Assembly: GCF_947623445.1 (NCBI RefSeq) | Contig: NC_135244.1 | Coordinates: 14,942,860-15,006,859, forward strand | Length of the DNA: 64,000 bases | Direction of reading: 5' to 3' | From: Clavelina lepadiformis | Lineage: Eukaryota > Chordata > Ascidiacea > Aplousobranchia > Clavelinidae | Part shown: positions 34,628 to 46,242 of the stretch, in pieces | How positions within the stretch are numbered: position 1 is the first letter of the stretch | Layout of the letters: the number at the start of each line of letters is the position of its first letter | Position numbers and translations under genes: made by a program | The notes under the pieces: generated by a model | Told to the model about the DNA's origin: nothing | The model's input: the letters and a program-made list of their open reading frames with translations, nothing else | Database searches by the model: none

Positions 34628-35995
34628 ATGAGTTTTTACTTCAAGGTTCTGTGTTCTTCTTTTGTGCTGGCTTTGGTACATTTTCCTTGCACTGTTCATA
34701 GTGCCAACGATGATTGTGAAGGTGAAGGCTTTTCTATTTGCAACATGTTTGTGTAGTCATTTGTTAATAACAATCAGACGAACTTCATTTTATTTTTGCA
34801 GTGTGCATTGGGTTTTTGACAAAGTTCCAAAAACTTGTCGATGATGAAAATGTTGAAGGTGAACCTGACATTCGAAAGCGACTAAAGGAAGTGTGCAATG
34901 AAGCTCGAGGAAAGGAAAACAGATTTGTAAGATGTGTGGTTAACACTTAGATTTATTGGGGTATAACCTGCACCTGAGGTTTAGATTCAGTTAGTTTACA
35001 TAAGATTCACATTAGGCCAACATTTTTTTTGAACACAAAATTGATATTGATTAAAGAAAATATTCCATTATAATCGCCAAGATTCCTGCATTTTTTTACA
35101 CTTTGATTAGATACTTAAAAGGAGATTATTTTGTACTGGTGTTCTTATAGCCCCCAACATGTGTCTGATATAAGGCCTTTTTTATTTCCATGACAATATG
35201 TTAAAATATCATTGTATTTTCAGTGTTATTACATAGGAGGAACAGATGATGCTGCTACTGGTTTAATTCAGGAAGTTTCAAAACCATGTAGCTATCACAT
35301 GCCGCCTGAAAAAATTTGTTCAAAGCTGAAAAAGAAAGACTCTCAGATTTGTGAATTGCGTTATGGTAAGTTCAGCTCAATTTTTAAGTAGCACATTATG
35401 TGTTGAATGGATTTTTATCGGCTTGTCCGAAACAAAGTTTGTTATTTTTTTAATCGGGTAGCCGCTTCTGTAAAAGTACAGCTACACCATTAAAAAGTTG
35501 TAATTACAGTAATGTACTTCAGCGCATACTCAGTACATTACAAAATATAGTTGCTTGACTTTACATGTATTTGCGCAAATGAAATTGTGTATAGTGGTAA
35601 CTGGTAACTGGTAACTGGGTAGACCTGGGTATAATTTGCATTGAACCATAATAAACACATGTTTATGTTTTGTGTTTCACAAATGCAGAATGCTGAAAGC
35701 AATAGCAATACTTTAGTCAGTTTTACATGTTCCAAACTTTTGAGGTTAATAATTCAAACACTTTTAGGAAAGTGTAAGATTAGTTTTCTTGTAACATGTA
35801 GTTACAATGCTTTGTAACATTTTAGACAAGAAGATTGACTGGAAATCAGTGAACTTCAATAAAATGCGTGTCAAGCAATTGAAAAAGATTCTGGAAGAAT
35901 GGGGTGAATCGTGTAAAGGATGTATTGAAAAATCTGAATATATTAAACGCATTAAAGACCTTTTGCCTAAATATGTACCCAAAGAAGAACTATGA
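34628..35995 (+). CDS. MANF: mesencephalic astrocyte-derived neurotrophic factor (MANF/ARMET)
   Basis: Secreted/ER-resident protein of the MANF-CDNF family that protects cells during ER stress. Four exons: 34628-34721, 34802-34926, 35224-35365, 35826-35995, joining to 531 nt (176 residues), all GT-AG. Residues 1 to about 26 are a signal peptide ([19 protein letters not shown]...). The saposin-like N-domain has [45 protein letters not shown] and [19 protein letters not shown]. The C-terminal SAP-like domain has [20 protein letters not shown] with the CXXC motif, then [16 protein letters not shown]. The last four residues, KEEL, resemble an ER-retrieval signal; vertebrate MANF ends RTDL. All eight family cysteines are present plus one extra (in SKPC). 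Poly(A) signals AATAAA lie at 36,376 and 36,389. Confidence 0.96.
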
Positions 35996-36375
35996 GTGGT
36001 TGTAGGTATTGCTGAACCAACATTTTATTTTGAAAAGCTTCATAAATATGCCATCCTTACACCTATGTAGTAATATTTTGTTGCTTTATTGCTGTTAGGA
36101 AATTTCATCTGGCCTTGAATTACAGATGTTTACTGCGTATCCCCTATAAAGGCTGACACTGCAGTAAGACTATATTTTGTTGAGAATGCAATATTTTCTA
36201 TGTTTAAATATATTCTTGAAATCTTACAGCCTGATTTTATTTTTCTAATCGGACATCTAGAAAATATAACCTGCCTAAATCAACTTCAAAGGAAAAAAAT
36301 CGTGACAGAAATCGTGTATGGCGTGTGTGAACGAAAACAGGCTGCGATCAATCCAAATTATTCTACAGTTGGGTT

Positions 36376-36394
36376 AATAAACTAGTATAATAAA
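36376..36394 (+). terminator. poly(A) signals downstream of MANF
   Basis: Two AATAAA hexamers, at 36,376-36,381 and 36,389-36,394, lie 380-400 nt after the MANF stop. No other gene on this strand lies between, so they probably serve MANF. Confidence 0.55.
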
Positions 36395-36959
36395 CAAGGC
36401 ATTTTTACACAAAACGTTTTGTCAGGATATTTGCGAGTGCAAAACAAAAACAAAACAAGTCGTTTACGTAGAAACATAATTTAGCACAACGTACTTTCAT
36501 AATGTATACTGTAAAGTAGATACGTTGCAAAACAACATCAAGTTTTTACAATTTCAACCAGATTGAAATACTGCTACCCTAAAGGTTGAGGTAGACATCA
36601 GGTTCGAATTTGCCTCGTGCAAGAATAAATTCGAATGCAAATAAAATCAATGAAATGCAATCCTTTGTCGCGAAACATTTATATCAGTGATATAGCTTAA
36701 CATAAGTAGTTGTAAATTTTAAAAAATCGCGAATGTTTAAAATGTTAAGTCTTTCAATGGCATTCGGTGTAATTTGCTTATTGAGTTTTCTTTACCATTT
36801 GGTAAAAGCGCCAGCTTTCTGCAGAAAAGGCCAACTCTAAGAATACGTAACACAAAAATAAATATAGTAGGCTATAATGTTTGCGGTTTTGCCGAAATAT
36901 TGAAGTACGGTCAATATGGGTTAATCAAAGCATATTCATCGTCGGCTTTCAATTTTGTT

Positions 36960-37184
36960 TCATGAAATTTCAAATAGAACTGTCGACTGTGACGGTTCTG
37001 TAACATGCGAAGACCTGCATTTTCGGGAGGAATTGTTCGATGTTATATCCTTTCTGCTATCACATACCGCATAAACCTTCATACCTTGGCTGAATGTTTC
37101 TTCACACTGGTAACCCAGTTTTTTTAACGCTGAAGACATCGTCTTGATTTCTATGACTGTAGAACTAGCTAAAATAATCTTCAT
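36960..37184 (-). CDS. small protein A, similar to the N-terminus of the adjacent sulfotransferase-like protein
   Basis: A 74-residue frame beginning MKIILASSTVIEIKTMSSAL KKLGYQCEE, on the opposite strand to, and 2.2 kb away from, the sulfotransferase-like gene. It aligns without gaps to small protein B at 44,005-44,241: 19 of the first 28 residues are identical, and three cysteines are shared (LGxxC, YAxC, RKC). Synonymous differences occur at many conserved codons (GTC/GTT, GAA/GAG, CTG/CTT, TGT/TGC), which suggests protein-level constraint. The first 28 residues also match the sulfotransferase-like protein at 11 positions (MK..., A, K, M, AL, LGY). The PKTGTK P-loop there is replaced by TVIEIK. 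No signal peptide or membrane segment is evident. The function is unknown; expression is not shown, and it could be a relic. Confidence 0.5.
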   Translation of the reverse strand: MKIILASSTVIEIKTMSSALKKLGYQCEETFSQGMKVYAVCDSRKDITSNNSSRKCRSSHVTEPSQSTVLFEIS

Positions 37185-37217
37185 TATATTCCCGGATAAA
37201 GCACGCTCCCAGTACAA

Positions 37218-39353
37218 CTGTATCAGTTAATATCGATGTAGTGGTCTAATAATGATCAACTAAAAGGCCAAAAGGACACATATTGTTTTACTTCGTGCTT
37301 TGCCTTCGAGCTCAAACAAGCTATACAAACAAAATTTCCATCAAATATTTTTTTATGTAAATAATGAACAGAATGGCTTGTGAAAAACATAATAGATAAC
37401 TAAAACCGGAACCGTAGCCTATTTCAAAATTCTTGTTTTAATCAAGGTTTTGAGCGATTTATCCAGTAAACTCAAGTTGTAACAGAAGCCATACAGATAC
37501 AGCGGAAACAAGTTTTTCAATATGTGGTTAATCAATGAGTGAAGGGACAGGTCAGTTTTATACTGGTCAATTTCATGATACTTTTGTCGGTTGCACTTTT
37601 TATAAAAATAACCTTTAATGACAACTGACCAACTTCAACCACCAGTATAATAATGACAAGGAAATTTTCATCTAACCGTATATATAGTTATTGCGTTGTG
37701 TGTGGCGCTATATTTTTTTAATGGGATCACCTGTGACCAACGGCCTGTAGTTCTTATTTGACGTGGATTGTTTGTTGCAAACGCCAATAGTTTTTCTCGC
37801 CACAAGCACAAACTTTATATTCAATTTTATATATTTGAAATATAAGCCCAAGTTTATATTCACATCATTTAAAATTCATCCATATCATTTAGGATGATTT
37901 TCAGACAACTAGTTAATAACGAATGTGTTCCAAAACGAAATATCCCATCTGAATGTTGTATGAGAAACTATGTGAAAAAATTTTTTACAGTCTTCAAACA
38001 TCATCATTATTCATTTACTTTATTATATGCTAAAAATTATAACGAAGGCCTACATAACGTAGGTAGGCAATATGTATGTAATAAGTTATAACGTAAGTAA
38101 ATATCAAAAAGTATTTCCAAAAAATCATCATTATTTGGGAAGCACTTTTTAATGGATATGGAAACATATCTGACAAACTGACAACATCATTTTTAGTGAC
38201 TTAGCAGAATGTTACTCTATAAAAATATACTTGTTGTCAAATGCTCATCGGACTGAGATTTACAACGCATGCCCCTATCCTGCGCTATAATTAATTATGA
38301 ATGTGAGCTGGGGTTGGACCGACTGGACTCCTCAAATTCAAAGACCATAGAAATCTCTAGAAACAGAGTTTATGGCAAGACTTCGCACAAAGCCTTTTTA
38401 CATGAGCGAGCTTACTCGCATCCGGTTGAATCAGCGAAGCGTATCATGTGTGGGTAAAACTTTTGCTCACTAAGATGCTTGTTGACATGAGTTAATTTCT
38501 GGTGAGTTGGGAGGCGTGTGAAATGTTAGTACTGGGATCTGGGATCTCAAATGGAATGGAGTTAATAAAGAAGCCTGACATTATCAGCAAGGACTCTTTT
38601 TATAATAAAGCCAAGTTTTAGATTTATGATAACAACATGCGCAATAGTGAATAAGCTAACTTACAATGCGATAGCAAGACAATGGAGGCATATGTTGGTC
38701 GCGTGAGTTACTTTGACAAGGTGTAGTGTTGTTTGGGCTTATGTATAAATTCCCAATATTGATAGTCTATTTTTAGAAACCAAGGAGGTTAATAATATTT
38801 CGTGATATTGCCTTAAAATGTCCGAACTTGCCGCTGACCTTGTCCATCCATTTCGTTTACGTTTTTTCGAATAAACTTGAACAAGGCAGTAACGACATTT
38901 GCTCCTGTTTAGTGATCTTGCTGAACAGTTCCAAAATTAGGCAACATAATACAAAAAAAAAACTAACTAAATAAAAGTGATGTGTATATATCTATTGCAA
39001 CTAGTATAGAGATTATAGCTTGGTAGCCTGGGCTACGAAGCAGACGCAGCACCTTGTCAATTGCGCCAATTAGGTCTGCAATTACAAAATAAATAGAAAA
39101 GGATCATACAAAAAGATGTCTAGCCTCAAGCGTTTCCTCGCATCTCTTTTCACGTGATTGCTTATGTCTGCTGGTTAGCTTGCAGGTATAAACCACTACG
39201 CCTGCTTGTAATGGACATAATACAGATATGGTCTACAAGAAACTTACAGAGACTTGATGTTGCGTTTCTATTTGCTTCCATGATATTTTATAAAAATCAG
39301 TGAAATAAAATTGTTCTCTGCTATACAGTAGACTCATTTTTATGAGAACTTGA
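37218..39353. other. intergenic, no supported gene
   Basis: Short frames at 37,894-38,091 and 38,269-38,457 show no recognisable family. A splice-acceptor-like tctgctatacag at 39,317-39,328 lies just before the sulfotransferase-like start and might end a leader intron or accept a trans-spliced leader. Confidence 0.5.
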
Positions 39354-41441
39354 ATGATGAAAGTTATTGTTGCTGGATATCCCAAAACTGGAACCAAATC
39401 TATGGTTTTAGCATTGACTATATTAGGTTATAAAGTGTATGATTTTGTTGAACACTTTCATTATCACCGTGAAGATTGGAATAAAATTTTAACTTCTGGT
39501 GGTACAACAGAAGATTTTAAGCGTATGTACGAAAATGTTGATGCTGTTACGGACGGTCCACCTTATTATTTCTGGGAAGAAATTTCCAAAGCATTTCCTG
39601 ATGCAAAGGTAAATTAACAAAATATCGGATATAGGTCTGGTGGTAGAAATTATCTCCATCCTATTATTATGTATGTTTGCTGTTCTTGTTACAATAAGTT
39701 AAGCTTGGCACAAACAGTTAAACCTCATTTAACAGCAATAAAACTTCGTTAAACACGCACGCTTGCAACGTAGAACCATATTTTACTACATGCAACAGTT
39801 TCGAGATCTTGCGATAGATTCCGAGATGTGTGAGAAAGAACAACTGACCATAACGTCTTAATTGTCTTTTTTAATTTAGTTGAGGATTAGAGGTCTGTAA
39901 AATTCTGCAAAATGTCGGATTTTCTAAAATTTGTGTAAGCCTATATATTTTCTCTGATCATTATGTCTTGAGACAATAAATATTCCATCTGTGCCCAGCT
40001 CGCCATATATTACTAAATCGATGGTTGCTTAGGCTTAGAAGTATTACACGTGAGGGTGTCGTTATTTGATGGCGGTAACGTTGTCAGCTTGTTGTGATTA
40101 TATAAAGCATTTCTATAATTTCGTTATATTCTATGTGATGTTTACATAACCGCCTTATTTTTCGTAAAGATAATCTTAACAATCCGAAATGAAGATTCTT
40201 GGTACAAAAGCTTTTCTGACCAATTTGACATGTTCCGAAAGAAATTCATTTACCAGATTATGCAGGTTTTGTCTCCAACAGGTTGGAAGTATTTCCGATT
40301 TTGTCAAAATTATGGTGAGATTGCAGGATTCAATCAGTTGCTTTAACTTAAAACAATAGCTTTATTAAATCAACATTAAACGTTTTTGAAGTGGTAAGTT
40401 TAACGGAAGCTTAGCTTATTTATGATATGGACATTTGACATTAATGTTATACTGCAAATTAGCCAGACTATTGTTTGGTTGGGAAATGACCAGTCCATTC
40501 TGTATTTACAAACCAAACAAGATGACCGCTCAGAAGCAGTTTCGACAACATCAAGCTTACTGTTTGCAGGTACAATTCTATGGTTATAACATTCTGAATA
40601 GTTTGCAACGATCAAATTTCTTTCTTTACTTCAAAGAATTATTCAGCTTTAAGTTATAACATAGCAATCTGTACATACTTAAATTATACAGCTCCTGCGA
40701 GGTACTGATTTAATCAACAGCCTAAAACTGAAGGCCCATACCGTATCATCTTGATTCTAGGCCTGGGCAACAGCACTTCTTTAGCAACGGTCGTTGTAGC
40801 GAGGAAACTATACTTTTCAAAAAAAAAACAACTGCACTATATGAAAGCTTACTAAACTATGTATTTTTCAATAGCGATTGGTAACGCGCCATTTTCTTGG
40901 CATCATAAAGGGAAATAAGACAATCAACGGTGAAAAGCATAACTTTTTCTTGATTTGTTTATATGGTTTTTGCAGAAACATGAAAACGATTTACGCGTAT
41001 GCCCAACTTACTTATGTTCCAATTTTTTGGAATCAAGATAGTCCATGGAGTGAATTATGCATTATGAATTATTATGAATTGTGCTTCGTTTTCGTCGGGT
41101 GAATCAATGAATTCTTCGCAGGAGCTATACGACAATAGTTATAAAACATTTCTTTTTGCACAATCATTTTTCTCACAACTTTTCCCTTTCAGAACGCACC
41201 AAAGGATAGACTTTTAGTATATGACGTAAAACAAGGTTGGGAAACGCTGTGCAAGTTTCTTGGGAAAGAAATTCCGAATGTGAGATTTCCTCATAAAAAT
41301 GTACGAGGATCAATATTGGATGAGAAAATGGCCAGCGATCCAATGGCACTACAAATTCAGTTCGAAATGAAGATTTCACTTTCAATATTATTAACAATAA
41401 TTGTTGGGCTCGTAGCGGCATTAATTGTGCGCTTGGCGTGA
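39354..41441 (+). CDS. sulfotransferase-like P-loop protein (Sulfotransfer_4 type) with C-terminal membrane anchor
   Basis: Probably a PAPS-binding sulfotransferase-fold protein; the substrate is unknown. Four exons: 39354-39608, 40170-40314, 40463-40569, 41193-41441, joining to 756 nt (251 residues, or 250 from the second ATG at 39,357, which matches relatives starting MKV). The 5'-phosphosulfate-binding loop is YPKTGTKSM at about residues 9-17. Family strings follow: GGTTEDFKRMYENVDAVTDG, then FPDAK|IILTIRNEDSWYKSF with the conserved R and S/W of the 3'-phosphate region, VLSPTGWKYFRF, RQHQAYCLQ|NAPKDRLLVYD, QGWETLCKFLGKEIPNVRFP and HKN. The last about 20 residues (LSILLTIIVGLVAALIV) form one hydrophobic segment, so the protein is likely tail-anchored. 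No break is visible. Two minus-strand small ORFs related to its first exon flank it. Confidence 0.88.
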
Positions 41442-42103
41442 TGTCATTATTGCGTCATCTTTTGTTGAAAGCGCTCCTTCAAATGTGACGCAGCTCTTCA
41501 AACTGCTGACTGAAAATTTGAATACCTTGCATTTCTTTTACATACAATGAAGGCCTATATAAACAATAATAGATGGCCTATACGTATTTTACTGCGAATT
41601 AGGGTTCTGCGGAATCCATCCTGTGTTCGACAAAATATGCTTTCTTCTTTACTACAACTTATATTTTTCACCCATAAGCCTTGAGTTACTGTATTAAACG
41701 CACCTTTGCCATGTCCTGCAACTATGCCCAATTGAACAGTTAACAGGAAATTTGCGTAACTCGTTAAGTTTCCCGTGGTGCGGTAATGTTTTACAACTGC
41801 CTTCTGTGCCCGCGAGTATTGTTTACAGCCTTGTACAGTAATATGTGACGTTTACCTAATTTTGTTTTTATACCAAAAAATAAGTAAATTAACAAAAATA
41901 AATGAAAATTAATGCTGCAAAAGATTTCCGATCAGTTCAACTTTTCTCAAAACTTTCATTTAACAATACTATGCCGATTTTGTCATCAACCGTATGAATG
42001 TTTGTTGGAAATTTTTTCAAAACTGTTGGAGAAAATAGCAAAAAAAATGAACTTATACTTAAAGTTTTATCATAGCAAAAAGCTATGATACGTCTTTTAA
42101 CCC
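41442..42103. other. intergenic, no supported gene
   Basis: The 3' flank of the sulfotransferase-like gene. AT-rich, with no frame or repeat recognised. Confidence 0.5.
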
Positions 42104-42490
42104 ACACCCGAATAGATTCGCCGAATATCGCCTTTATGGAAGATTCGGGCGAACACGAATACCAACAATGGCGAACCCGAATACAATATTACTTATAAAT
42201 TTATTGACTTTTGTTAAAAATGATGATCTAATTTCCCAACAAAGCTAAAATAGAGTCAGCAGTACTTACGATAAAAGTCGTTTTCCTAACGAATTTTCTT
42301 TTTCAATCGTTTTTTTTAAACACTATTTTTGGAAAGAAAGCGATTTGTTTATCGATTACTTCATTTTAGAAGCAAGACAACTTTTGGATGAAATTTTATT
42401 GTTTGGTTCTAATGCGAATAGATTCGGGATTCGTTCGTGTCGACCTTCATAATATCCCGAATAATCTTCCTCACGGCACATCCCTAATAG
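42104..42490. repeat. inverted-repeat element with ATTCGGG/CCCGAAT units
   Basis: The left part has cacccgaatagattcgccga, gattcgggcgaacacgaat and cgaacccgaata. The right part, gcgaatagattcgggattcg ... cgtgtcg ... atatcccgaata ... cacatcccta, contains their inverse complements. The right end (…cacatcccta) resembles the end of the hAT element at 49,697 (…gcatcccta), which suggests a hAT-type non-autonomous element. Borders and target duplication are not resolved. Confidence 0.45.
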
Positions 42491-44004
42491 GAACTGTGGC
42501 CAACAGGGAAATTCCTCTTTGCGTCCACAGTCCTCTTATAATCATTTTAAAAATATGTGGTTATAACAATAAAACTTTTAGCATGGGAAGCGCTGTCAGT
42601 TAAAAGCTGTAGGTGTCTTTTCCATACGGCCTACTTCTCCTTCAAATGCAGGAGAAAGAGTTACAAAATCTACTTTATTACATGCATTTTTGAATATACA
42701 CTACACAATCTTAGACATATAGTTTATAAAACTGCAAAGGTTTATTTTGCTACTTTCATTTGCTACTTGATTATATTTTCTTACAAATATGCTGTAAATT
42801 CTTCAAGCAGTGATCAGCAATATTTATAAATAAATGGCTTTTTGGTCAAGGAAACAAACAAACGGGATAGATCATTACTGTGTATATGCATAAGTTTCTA
42901 CACACAACAATAACTTAGACTGGACATTGTCGGAATCGCAATTAACGTGAGTAGACCAGTGTGAAACTGGTTTCCGGTTACCGCAGTCATGCCTTTATAG
43001 ACGAGTTATACGGAGCCTTATGTAACATTTTGTTATCCTTCCACAAAACTGCAAGCAATTGGGGAAAATACCTTAGGTCTTAGATTGTTATTGTAATTGA
43101 AACACAGAAAGCGATTGCGCAAAGTGTTATGGCGGTTTTGTGTTTCATGATGAAACTCTCATCACCTTTTTATTTTACATCAGCACTTCCCTCGTGTTTC
43201 GTCATATCTTACGTAACTGATAATGGTAAACCGTTAACACGATATTCATTTTAGAATATATATGTATGTTTATATGATAATAAAATTTATAGCAGGGAAA
43301 TCGCTGTCAGCAAACACCATGTAATTTATAGTTTGAAAATACAGTATATCTTTTCTGTTATTCTTTATCTTTACATTCATAAGATAAATTGCAAGTAGGA
43401 CATTCTGAATAAACACAAACCTGCAAATATGATCAAGCTTGCAAAAGTTTATACTTATGTGAATATATGGTTATGTTTCTTAATAAAAAATGAATTCTTT
43501 AATATTAGGTGCATTGAGTAAAGGAATCGAAATATGTAAGTAAATGGCATTTGGGTCGAAGTGACATATACACACAGCATTGGTATTTACCGCAACCATA
43601 GCTCTTACATAGCAATAACCTATCTATATACCAACGCTCAACCTGCAGGCTTTTGTTTGTATTGATATAAAATGGCACTTGCATTTCAATAAATCGTGAA
43701 TGTGTTCACCGTGATTTTGTGCCTACTTATTAGTTATACTTATTCAAAACATAAATTTGGTTACCTATTATGATGCGGCTCTTTATTCAGTCATTGATTA
43801 GCAGATGAAGTTGATTACATGCAATATTCACATAATTATTAATTTCATTTTTGGTAGATAGAGATATTTTTCGATATTAAATAAGCATCTAAATAAGTAA
43901 CTACACATATAGGCCTAGGCAACTGGTAGCTTCACGCCGGTACAATATAAACGCAATGACGAAAAATAAACGATAACAAGAATTTTACTAAGAAGTTAAA
44001 GTTT
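42491..44004. other. intergenic, no supported gene
   Basis: AT-rich, with frames such as 42,557-42,829 that show no family resemblance. Nothing further can be supported. Confidence 0.5.
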
Positions 44005-44241
44005 TTATTTGTTTGTCAGTCTTCTCTCAGCTTTAGATGGTTCTTGCGCTGGTGATTTTGGCGGGCTGCACTTTCGGGTGGCAAAGTTTGTTATAAAATC
44101 GGCTTTGTTGGCGCATATCGCATAAATTTTCTCATCATAATTTTCTCTGTACATAGCTTCACATTTGAACCCAAGGTTTTTCAAAGCAAAAGACATTGCT
44201 TTAGTCTCAGCAACAGAAGAACTAGCTAAAACAATCTTCAT
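44005..44241 (-). CDS. small protein B, paralogue of small protein A
   Basis: A 78-residue frame starting MKIVLASSSVAETKAMSFAL KNLGFKCE. It shares start, length and a three-cysteine framework with small protein A (EKIYAIC matching MKVYAVC, and TRKC matching SRKC). The overlap with the sulfotransferase-like N-terminus (MK, A, K, M, AL, LG) is again gap-free, with the P-loop lost. The C-terminal 25 residues are rich in P, S, K and E and likely unstructured. An AATAAA overlaps the end of the frame (caaataaaaac on the gene strand), giving a plausible poly(A) signal. No intron is evident. It could be a real microprotein gene or the remnant of a duplicated first exon. Conservation of protein over nucleotide sequence favours the former. 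Confidence 0.55.
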   Translation of the reverse strand: MKIVLASSSVAETKAMSFALKNLGFKCEAMYRENYDEKIYAICANKADFITNFATRKCSPPKSPAQEPSKAERRLTNK

Positions 44242-45710
44242 TGTAAATGTACCATGGAATGTGATTAGCTTTTCGGAGGAACACCACTTAAAATCCTTAC
44301 GTCGTACACAGTTGCGGTCAAGGCTATAGTCCTAATAGGCCTACATTACTTTATATGGCACGTTGCTATTGGCGCTTTGCAAGAATAAACATAAATAATC
44401 ATTAATTATGATAGTATTAACGGTTTTCTAAATTGCATTTGACAGGCAACAAAGACTTCAAAATTAAAATGCTTGTTTAGTTATCTTTACGTTTTTCTTA
44501 TCAATGATCAATAAATCATATAGGCCTAAGCTGCCATAGTCGACCTTAACTGCAACATAAATGTTGCTTTGTATACAATTATTTTTTTCTTACACTGTGA
44601 CGTCCGCTCACTTTCAACTACTAATAATATCCGTAAATAGCCTGCAAGCTCCCACTTATTGCGTCGTTTGAAAGCTCCATAAATAGTTATGCATTACTTT
44701 TTTCTTTTTCTTTTCGTTTCCCCTGGTAAAATGCCTTTTTGGCAGAGACACAAGTGGCTTGGTTCGGGATTTACTGATGCAAAAGTAAAGTCTCACTGTT
44801 TGAGTGACACTTTCATTTCCTGACTCGATCAATTTCAAAACTTGCCGAATCCCATCCTCTGTCTTTTAATAAACGGTTTGACAACCAAAAGCTGTTAACC
44901 AAAAGTTATTTGTCTGTATAGAGCTAAACAATAGCGACGAAATATATAAGCTTAGCTACTCTTTCGCTCAGAATAGCCTACTACAAAAAAATAAGAACTA
45001 TAGCATTTACCAAAATATCAAAATTGTAATTTGCAAATCATAATTCATCTATAAGTTTATATATAAACATGCCTTAAAAATCTTCTAAAAATTGATTTAT
45101 AATTTGCCTAACGCGTGTTTAAAGTGGAACAGATGTTTAGCCGATTAATTTACATAGAAAAACGTGACAGCAACTTGGTTTATCAGAACAAAAATAAGAC
45201 ATTACGGATATGACTAACTCAATTTTTGCCAACCATATAAGGGTATAAAATCAAGCTACGTTAGTTTTGGGGCGAGTTTACGTTAGCCTGTATTAACGTT
45301 TATTGTAACTTCCAATTCTATCTTACTTAGTATCAGAATTATTTTGAAAACCAAGTCCTAGATTGTTTCAATTGCCGTTGTCCGTTACATGCATTGAAGA
45401 AAATACTGAGATTCAAACATGACTTTAGGGATATGTATTGTAGGCTGTATAGCCTACTCATATTGACAGATATACAAAATCCAGGCTACTTGATAATAAC
45501 CAAATTAGCCTACAGCAGGTCAGGTATTTCTTAGGTCAAATTATATTCCAAAACTAGGAACGTATGTTTAAGATTGCTTATTTTTAAATGGTGCTAGGAC
45601 GCTAGGTGGTTTGAGCACCGTTCCCCCAGCCTGAATATTGGGGCCTTCAAAACATCTACCATTTAATAAATCAAACAATATAAAGTATTTAAAAGAAATA
45701 TCTATATAGG
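44242..45710. other. intergenic, no supported gene
   Basis: No gene recognised. The TAGGCCTA palindrome occurs at 44,335 and 44,521. No RNA gene or clear transposon end was seen. Confidence 0.5.
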
Positions 45711-45860
45711 CAGCGTTTATTTTACCGGCTGCCGGCTACCGAATTTGGAAAAATGACTAGTATTTCGGTATTTTCGGTATAAATCGGTATTTTCTTACTT
45801 CGATAAACGGCGGCCGGCGAACTAGTGCCTTATTTTACCGGCCGCCGTTTACCAATCTAA
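45711..45860. repeat. GGCAGCGTTTATTTTACCGG-type repeat
   Basis: aggcagcgtttattttaccggctgccgg at the left and ttattttaccggccgccgtt at the right enclose several tcggtatttt units and ttttcttacttcgataaacgg. A diverged partial copy lies at 50,073-50,150 (ggcagcgtctattttactgg ... attttcttacttcgctaaac). The GC-rich terminal blocks are partly palindromic. Family not recognised. Confidence 0.65.
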
Positions 45861-46174
45861 GAAAATATAAATACAGTAAACACCAATTACGTTAGTCTTT
45901 GAATTTAAATGTATGTTAATTTTCAACTTTAGACGACATACTAATTTTTCCAAAGTGTAAATTAACCTAAACCTATAATTCTCTCTGAACCAAACTCCCA
46001 TTTCTCGAAATTAAATTGCTGAGCTCGGCTACGAATTGAAATAAACGCTATTTTTCAATAAAAAATAACAATTTTTTCCAAAGTGTAAATTAAAACTAAT
46101 CTACTCCGATCCAAACTTTCCCCTGTCATGACTAAATTACATCAGACATAAATTTGGACAAAAAGTTAAACATT

Positions 46175-46242
46175 AGCAAGAATCGAACCCGAGACCTCCA
46201 GCATACGACCCCCATAGTTAATTACTATGGCACCGCATTGCT
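46175..46242 (-). repeat. tRNA-like sequence, probably tRNA-derived repeat or tRNA pseudogene
   Basis: On the minus strand the sequence runs AGCAATGCGGTGCCATAGTA ... GGGTTCGATTCTTGCT over 68 nt. The TGCCATAGTAATTAACTATGG stretch resembles a pol III A box and GGGTTCGATTC a B box, at suitable spacing. The ends pair over five bases (AGCAA/TTGCT). I cannot fold a good anticodon stem, so a working tRNA is unlikely. Confidence 0.4.

Noticed and set aside
36575-36625. B-box-like aggttcgaatttgcc suggesting a tRNA
   Set aside because: No A box at the right distance and no cloverleaf could be drawn.
38269-38457. 62-residue frame between small protein A and the sulfotransferase-like gene
   Set aside because: Only weak, general resemblance to repeat-borne proteins; no support for a gene.
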